This document shows, piece after piece, positions 58,396 through 64,000 of a stretch of DNA of 64,000 nucleotides (positions are counted from its first letter, which is position 1; the number at the start of each line of letters is the position of its first letter). Position numbers and translations under genes: made by a program. Under the pieces are notes generated by a model. The model did no database searches, was not told the origin of the DNA, and was given only the letters and a program-made list of their open reading frames with translations. The DNA comes from Odobenus rosmarus divergens (taxonomy: Eukaryota; Chordata; Mammalia; Carnivora; Odobenidae), in NCBI RefSeq assembly GCF_000321225.1, contig NW_004450398.1, positions 2,323,806-2,387,805 of the forward strand, given 5' to 3'.

Positions 58396-58860
58396 CATAC
58401 TGTATAATCCTTGATCACCAGAATATGGTGGAAGTGATGCTGGGCCAGTTTCTGGGCACAGCTTTGGAAATGAGTAGCTTCTACTTCCTGTCCCTCAGAC
58501 ACTCTCTCTTAAAACCCAACTGCCATGCTGTGAGGAAGCCTGTGCAGTGCAGTCCGTGGAGAAGGCTGGGAGGAGAGGCTCCTGTGGAAAGGTGCTGAGG
58601 GCCCTCCCCACCCCTCAGTCTCAGCTGAGTTCCCAGCCAGCCACCAGCCCCATTTGCCATCCTGGAAATGGGTCTTCCAGTCCCCATGCCTGCCACCCGA
58701 GCTGCTGCTGTCTAGAGCAGAGGTAAGCTCTCTGCTGAAACCTGACCAAACTGCAGATGTGTGAGCTAAAGAAATGATTGTTGTTTCAACCCACTAAGTT
58801 TTAGGGTGGTTTGTTCTGCAGCAATAGCAGCTGATCAGTTAACCAGATAAAAAGGGGAAT
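58396..58860 (+). mobile_element. MLT1-like old LTR
   Basis: caactgccatgctgtgagga, ccactaagttttagggtggt and ttgttctgcagcaatagcag match an old MaLR-type LTR end. Family inferred from memory. Confidence 0.5.
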
Positions 58861-59039
58861 CTGGGCCCCAACCGGTTCTAATATCTGGTACAGGCCCACA
58901 CTCATGTACTCAAAATCCTTAAGGTGTCTGTATTTCAGAATTCTGGATTTTTGATTTTAGGATTTGGAATTTTTGATATTTACTTATACCATATTTTCAT
59001 AACATCCCTAGTGTGTATTAACAAAAGTTCAACTGAAAT

Positions 59040-59239
59040 TTTTTTTTTTTTTAAAGAGATTTTATTTATTTGACAGAGAGAGACACAGCGAGAGAGGGAA
59101 CACAAGCAGGGGGAGTGGGAGAGGGAGAAGCAGGCTTCCCACTGAGCGGTGAGCCCGATGTGGGCCTCGATCCCAGGACCCTGGGATCATGACCTGAGCC
59201 GAAGGCAGACGCTTAATGACTGAGCCACGCAGGCGCCCT
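59040..59239 (-). mobile_element. Carnivore SINE, reversed
   Basis: Flanked by caactgaaatttt on both sides, an exact 13-bp duplication. Confidence 0.96.
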
Positions 59240-59700
59240 CAACTGAAATTTTAAGGATTTGATTGGCTTTATTAATCAATTCCTGAATCAAGCAGCATCC
59301 CATCTCGCAAGTAGAAGGGAGCTCCAAAGGGCTACAGAAAGGGAAGGATTTTAAAAGGCAGGATAAGGAAGTCATAAACAGAAAAAAAAAAAAAAAAAGG
59401 ATTATTTCAGGGGAGGTCACATTTTTTTTTAGGGACAAAAGGGTCTTAGTAGGTTGATTACCTCAGTTTTCTTTGGGAGATAGAGAGTGCCCATGTGACA
59501 GATTACTTTGTTTCTTTCTTTCTTCATCTTCTTTTTTTTAAATTTACCTTATTGTTTCTGACCAGGAAATTCCTTACTGACTTGTCATGACTACATTCCT
59601 AGGGGAGGTTGCAAGTGTTTAGTTATTAAGCCCCGCTTTGGTTACATGCCCTAGTATAAGTGACTCCATTTTGAGCCTGTGGTGTTCTTTTTAACATAAG
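59240..59700 (-). mobile_element. Old LTR, reversed
   Basis: ttaaggatttgattggcttt followed by attaatcaattcctgaatca reads on the minus strand as an LTR end with AATAAAG. Family not named. Confidence 0.5.
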
Positions 59701-60254
59701 TGATGTAAAATACTAACTTACCCGTAGAAAAATGCATAAATATGCACACTGTATACAACAATTAAGACCATAAATAGCCCCAAGTCAGGCTTTGCTACCA
59801 AATGAATTTGCTGCGAAAGAAAAGAAAATGTTTAGTCGTTCCGACTAGTTTGGAATTGGATTTTGAATTGCACTTATGGGATGATTGATGGACCTGTAGT
59901 TTGGCCCACCTAGAAAGCAGGGAAAGAGTGTGTGTAGGGAGAGAAAGGGGGTGAGCAGGAAAGGTTAGTGGGTAAATTTACTGGCCTGTGACTTTGAAGT
60001 TTAATCCTTTGGCCATCAGGGTCTGGGGAAGGTCTCTGGCTCTGGTATAGAGCATGGGGTGACGGCCAGCCTGAAGCAGAAATGTCACATGGTGGGGACC
60101 ACAGTCATGATAGCCATGGAGAGAGAAGAGAGGACATGTGTTTTTAAGTGGCAGAGCACATAGAAAAATGACATAATTTATCCCATATGTTTGGGGTACT
60201 TGGGGGATAGAACTCACAGATTGAGGTCACTGTAACCAAAGTGAAGGAAGGTTC
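59701..60254. other. Intergenic stretch, nothing recognised
   Basis: No supported gene. A 79-codon minus frame (59978-60217) has no recognisable features. Confidence 0.5.
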
Positions 60255-60305
60255 CTCCACCTGAGATCAAAAGTTGCATGCTCTACTAAGTCAGCCAGGT
60301 GCCCC
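60255..60305 (-). mobile_element. SINE head remnant, reversed
   Basis: gagatcaaaagttgcatgct ... ccaggtgcccc is the reversed head of an older SINE; the rest is missing. Confidence 0.65.
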
Positions 60306-61290
60306 ACAAGTGAGGGGTTTTAAAGGCAAAATTTGGGGCAGCGGTCTCCTGAGAAGGTGGATGCTTGTTGATTGGAGGCCCAGGAGGTCATGCTCTCAGA
60401 TGTTACTCAATAACTTCTAGTACGGCTTCAACTCTGACCACGAGCTCTGTTCCATCTCAAGAGACTTGGAATCTGAAAAATATCTTTGTTTCATATGTTA
60501 GAGATTTCATTAGGTATATCTGGTGATCATATCTTTACCACTTGTAAGCTAGTGGGGTTGCATGCCTCCTATGTGTTCCTTTGAACGATAAGCAAGCAAC
60601 CCCCTCATTTGAGCCTAGGCCTATGTGATTCTCGGCAGGTCTGGTCGGGCCTGGGGACATGTGACCTTGATGTAGGAAAGATGTTAGGTTTCGAAGTCGA
60701 TAGCCAAGAAAGAATTCTTGAGATGTCTTTGGTGCAAAAAGGTGGTTTTATTAAAGCACAGGGATCGGTGGGCCGAAAGAGCTACCCTGGGGTCACGAGG
60801 AGTGGCCCAGTGTATACTTTCAAGTTGGGAGGGGGTTAGGGATAGCCTAAGTCTCTAAGGAATTTTGGAAGCAAGGTTTCCAGGACCTTCAGGGGGCTAG
60901 CTATTGTTGCGAAAAGGTCGTATATTACCATCTAATAAAACCTGAGTCATGAGACCCTTAAGATGCATACTGGTGGGTCATATGCTTGGGGGATGATTGC
61001 CAACATGTATCTTGAGGGGTTAGAGATAAAGGAAATTTCTAAAGGAATTTTTATATGTCAAAGTAGACTTACAGGGTCCTGGGGGTTGGGCTAATGTTGT
61101 CTTTTGCCCTTAGCAAAGTATTAACATTGAGGCAGTTGAGTCCCTAGTGGAATGTATCTGCCTGTTTCAAGGACTTGTCAACGGGCTGAAGGTAGTAAAG
61201 AAATTTAATCTTTTTTCTTCTGCCTTTGTTTCCCACATCAACCTCTAGTGTTCATTCTTCCATCTGAACTAACAAAATGGATGCCACCGT
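60306..61290 (-). mobile_element. LTR family A, copy 3, split by a younger LTR
   Basis: Shares gcagcggtctcctgagaagg, gagacttggaatctgaaaaa and gtgttcattcttccatctga with copies 1 and 2. It is interrupted between 60667 and 61241; without the insert it reads like the other copies. Confidence 0.75.
60664..61244 (-). mobile_element. Solo LTR, class I (gammaretrovirus-like), nested
   Basis: The body 60668-61240 begins TGATGTAGG and ends CCCACATCA, near-perfect inverted ends of TG...CA form. It is flanked by ACCT at 60664-60667 and 61241-61244; four-base duplications are usual for class I elements. On the minus strand AATAAAACCACC (near 60745) is followed by gaattctttcttggc, typical LTR end text. 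The other two family A copies show the uninterrupted site. No internal genes are attached. Confidence 0.88.
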
Positions 61291-62025
61291 CCCCACCGGC
61301 CTGGGGAATCTGCCCCTCACCTCCGCTGCCCTATCAGTCACCCTTACCCAGTCCAGGGGATACCGGTGTGCAGGCCCACTGGATGGGAAGCTCCGGATGT
61401 AAGAGCTATCAGGGAGGAAGAAGCCTCTGGGCTTGGCAGCAGATTTGATTGGGAGACATGGAAGAGGGTGATGGGAGTGATACTCAGGCTTCTGTTTGGA
61501 CGGTAGGATAGATGGTGGCGCCACTCTTGCTAAAATAGATCAGGATCACTGTTGGCTGTAAGGTCGGATTACACGGCAGAGCTTCAGGGTCATTATCATG
61601 AAGGTGGTAATTGAAGTCTCTGGAATATGAGAGATTGGCCAGGAAGAAGGTTTCCAGAAAGAAGGGAGGGAAGGGGCGGTAGAGAATAAAGAAGGGAAGG
61701 GAAGAGGCATCCTTAGTGTCTTTAAATTCATCCCAATTCATCTGTACAAACCCAGAATCCTAACCAGAGCCCCCTTCCCCATCCCACCACCACAGATCGC
61801 GAGTCATTGGTCAAGGTGTTGAGGTTTGTGTCTAGCAAGGTCTGACTTTCAGGTCAGGTTCCTTATAAATAAATAAAAATCCTCACACCAGACACAGCCT
61901 TCAGTGCCCTGAGGGCTTTGGTTTGAGGGCAAACACCATCTTTGAGGTGCAAAAGACCCAGGAAGCCGAAGGATTCTACCCAACCTGTCAAACCACTTTG
62001 GCCTTTGTTTCTTTTCTTTTTCTTT
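61291..62025. other. Intergenic stretch, origin unclear
   Basis: Higher-GC DNA. It may be decayed internal retroviral sequence given the LTRs nearby, but I see no diagnostic motif. The open frames of 60-90 codons on both strands are not convincing. Confidence 0.35.
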
Positions 62026-62228
62026 TTCTTTTTTTTTTTAAGATTTTATTTTATTTATTTGAAAGAGAGAGATACAGTGAGAGAGGGAACACAAGCAGGG
62101 GGAGTGGGAGAGGGAGAAGCAGGCTTCCCGCGAGCAGGGAGCCCAATGTGGGGCTCTCGATCCCAGGACCCTGAGATCATGACCTGAGCCGAAGGCAGAC
62201 GCTTAACGACTGAGCCACCCAGGTGCTC
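62026..62228 (-). mobile_element. Carnivore SINE, reversed
   Basis: Flanked by ggcctttgtttctt on both sides. Confidence 0.95.
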
Positions 62229-62599
62229 CTGGCCTTTGTTTCTTGCTTTGCATAGAAAAGGTCCCGGAGTCTCTTCTGAAGGCAGATGTAGAGGTGAGGG
62301 TTGGGAATTGCGGGTGGAGGAGAGGGGAAAAGAAAAGACACTTTATCTTTCAATTCTATGTATTTATGTATTTTTAGAAAAACTTTACAGGAATGTATTC
62401 TGTATGCATGTATTATTCTCTAAATATATATATAAAAAACACATATGGTATAAAATAGGTTCTGGCAATTTTCTTATGATTTGTCTTACAACAGGATCAA
62501 TAGCAGTCACTGTGACAATAATTGTTTATTCCTGGCCCACTGAGGAAATGTAGGACTTCCTCCTCAGTTCCCCCTTCAGCAAATTTTCTGCACAAATAG
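62229..62599. other. Intergenic stretch, nothing recognised
   Basis: AT-rich from 62340 on, with a 105-codon chance frame. No feature supported. Confidence 0.45.
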
Positions 62600-63180
62600 T
62601 TGCCTCGGGTGAGTTTCTTTGATTAGGGTTTGGGAAATTGGGGCCAAGGCGAGAACCGAGTAGGGACAGCAGGGTAAGGTGATCAGACTTTCTCTGCTTA
62701 ATAAAGACCAGGGACGTGATTGCCTCTGATGGAGTTCAGGACGTGCTACCCCCAAAATATGGCCCCTTTGTGTATTGAATATTTTAAGGTGGAGGAGTTT
62801 GAGAAAATGGCAGAAACAGGAAAGTCACTGATCTTCTGCCTCCTGCCCTTCTTCCCTGAAACAGGCCATAACATTTTCCTGTGAGAGATGCCGTCCTTCT
62901 ACCTGGAGGAAAGGAGTATCTTTATCTTCCCTCAGTTTATTATACTCTCCTCCTGCTCCCTAACCTGTCCTGGTTCTCCGTGTTGCCCACTCTTTATCAA
63001 ATGTAGCATAATGGTGCTCAGGTCTGTTTCTTTGGGTCCTCATTTCTTATGAAGGCTCCCGTGTCATGTAAAACAGACTTTACATCAATTTGTATGCTGT
63101 CACTGTGTTGAGTAAATTTTTAGATCCAGCCAGAGACTGGCTCTAAGAAGGTCTAGGAAAACTCTTTCCTCTCTTAAACC
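62600..63180 (+). mobile_element. Probable LTR or retroviral remnant
   Basis: gaaatatggccc-like text, ggcagaaacaggaaagtcac, gtgtcatgtaaaacagactt and gccagagactggctctaaga resemble an LTR family seen in mammals. Boundaries and family are uncertain. Confidence 0.4.
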
Positions 63181-63189
63181 TCCTCACTC

Positions 63190-63690
63190 CTTCCACATTA
63201 GGAGGTATCGATGCAAATTGACTGGAAAGAACTCTAGTATAAGAAGAAAATACAGAGTTTTATTTGAGCCCAGATAGGACAGCTGCCTGCGAAATATGAT
63301 CTTCAGAGGGAAGAAAGTGCTCCAGAGAATGAACACTTTTTATGGGTTAAATGTTTTTTTTTTTTTTACATAAAGAGCCATAAATCAATATGTCAGAGGT
63401 GCATTCTTGTAAAAGTTCAAAAAGATTATAGATTAACATGTAGGCAGGAATCACAGGTTTTAACGTCACGGAATGCAAGGAGTAGGAGCATTGATCAATA
63501 TCTGAAGGAGAGGATGTTCCCCTTAGGCTACTCATTTGCAAAGCAGATATACAATGCCTGCTTGACCAGCCATCAATCAGGTTTTTTGGTTAAACAAAGT
63601 TTATATACAGTCATGTCGTCGACTTAGAAAGAATGGCTTCCCTTATATATGAGGCCTTTAGAAAGTTTTTTTTCTCATCATTTCCCCCCT
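63190..63690 (-). mobile_element. Probable LTR, reversed
   Basis: cagagttttatttgagccca gives AATAAAACTCTG on the minus strand, a polyadenylation signal. Plus-strand ctcatca near 63677 could be the outer end. No clear target duplication was found. Confidence 0.5.
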
Positions 63691-63713
63691 CTGATCAATA
63701 ATCTTTTGATAGA

Positions 63714-63815
63714 GGGCACCTGGCTGGCTCCAGTCGGGAGAACATGCAACGCTTGATCTCAGGGTTGTAAGTTCAAGCCCCATGTTGGGTGCAGAGATTA
63801 CTTAAAAATAACATC
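63714..63815 (+). mobile_element. Older short carnivore SINE
   Basis: Head gggcacctggctggctccag and tail tgggtgcagagattacttaa. Flanks aatcttttgatagag and aatcttttgatagaa. Confidence 0.85.
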
Positions 63816-64000
63816 CCCAAAAAATCTTTTGATAGAAAGCATTGATGATCATTATTTTGTCCCTGGATGCCAGGATGATGGCTTTTCTGCCCTGGTTGCA
63901 TCATGTCTCTTGATGCTAGGTATCATGAGCATGCTGTCTATGAAGGCACACACACGTATCTTTCCACAACATCCGCTGTATTCAGTCATACAGCAAGGTT

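Noticed and set aside
1..64000. CRISPR arrays, operons, tRNA genes, integrons
   Set aside because: The many tRNA-like stretches are heads of carnivore SINEs, and nothing prokaryotic is present.

Overview
This window looks like nuclear DNA of a caniform carnivore, most likely an arctoid (seal, bear or mustelid group). About forty copies of a tRNA-derived carnivore SINE (head gcgcctgggtggctcag, tail AAATAAATAAA) occur in both orientations. Antisense L1 3' ends, carnivore-type LTRs and older eutherian repeats (MIR, L2, HAL1-like, Tigger-type DNA elements) fill most of the rest. The species cannot be named from the sequence alone.

One protein-coding gene is supported: the 5' half of ATF7IP2 (MCAF2), on the minus strand. 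Its CpG-island promoter lies at about 34.0-35.1 kb, with a non-coding first exon ending at 34742. The large first coding exon (start codon at 20265) is followed by coding exons at 18250-18374, 14199-14333, 13626-13724 and 9221-9381. Splice sites and reading phases fit throughout. About 455 codons are visible, covering the N-terminus and the coiled-coil SETDB1/MBD1-binding region. The C-terminal part, with its fibronectin type III domain, must lie beyond base 1. The 9.2-34.7 kb interval is otherwise introns built of SINEs, L1s and unremarkable AT-rich DNA. Two to three short in-phase stretches with good splice sites (17.35, 17.23 and 16.5 kb) may be unannotated cassette exons.

From 35 to 64 kb the sequence is intergenic and repeat-rich, with no supported protein gene. 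It contains the most unusual structure in the window. An orphan CpG island (about 45.54-46.0 kb) has a plus-strand splice-donor match and is followed at once by a degenerate tandem array of about ten 270-340 bp units (46.07-53.7 kb). LTRs, SINEs and an L1 have inserted into the array since it formed, so it is old. A non-coding transcription unit is the simplest testable idea; no known gene was recognised there. Other notable items are a class II-type solo LTR with a 6-bp target duplication (81-643), a gammaretrovirus-type solo LTR with a 4-bp duplication nested inside an older LTR (60664-61244), a 556-bp tandem duplication (43680-44775) and an exact 39-bp repeat 1.1 kb apart.
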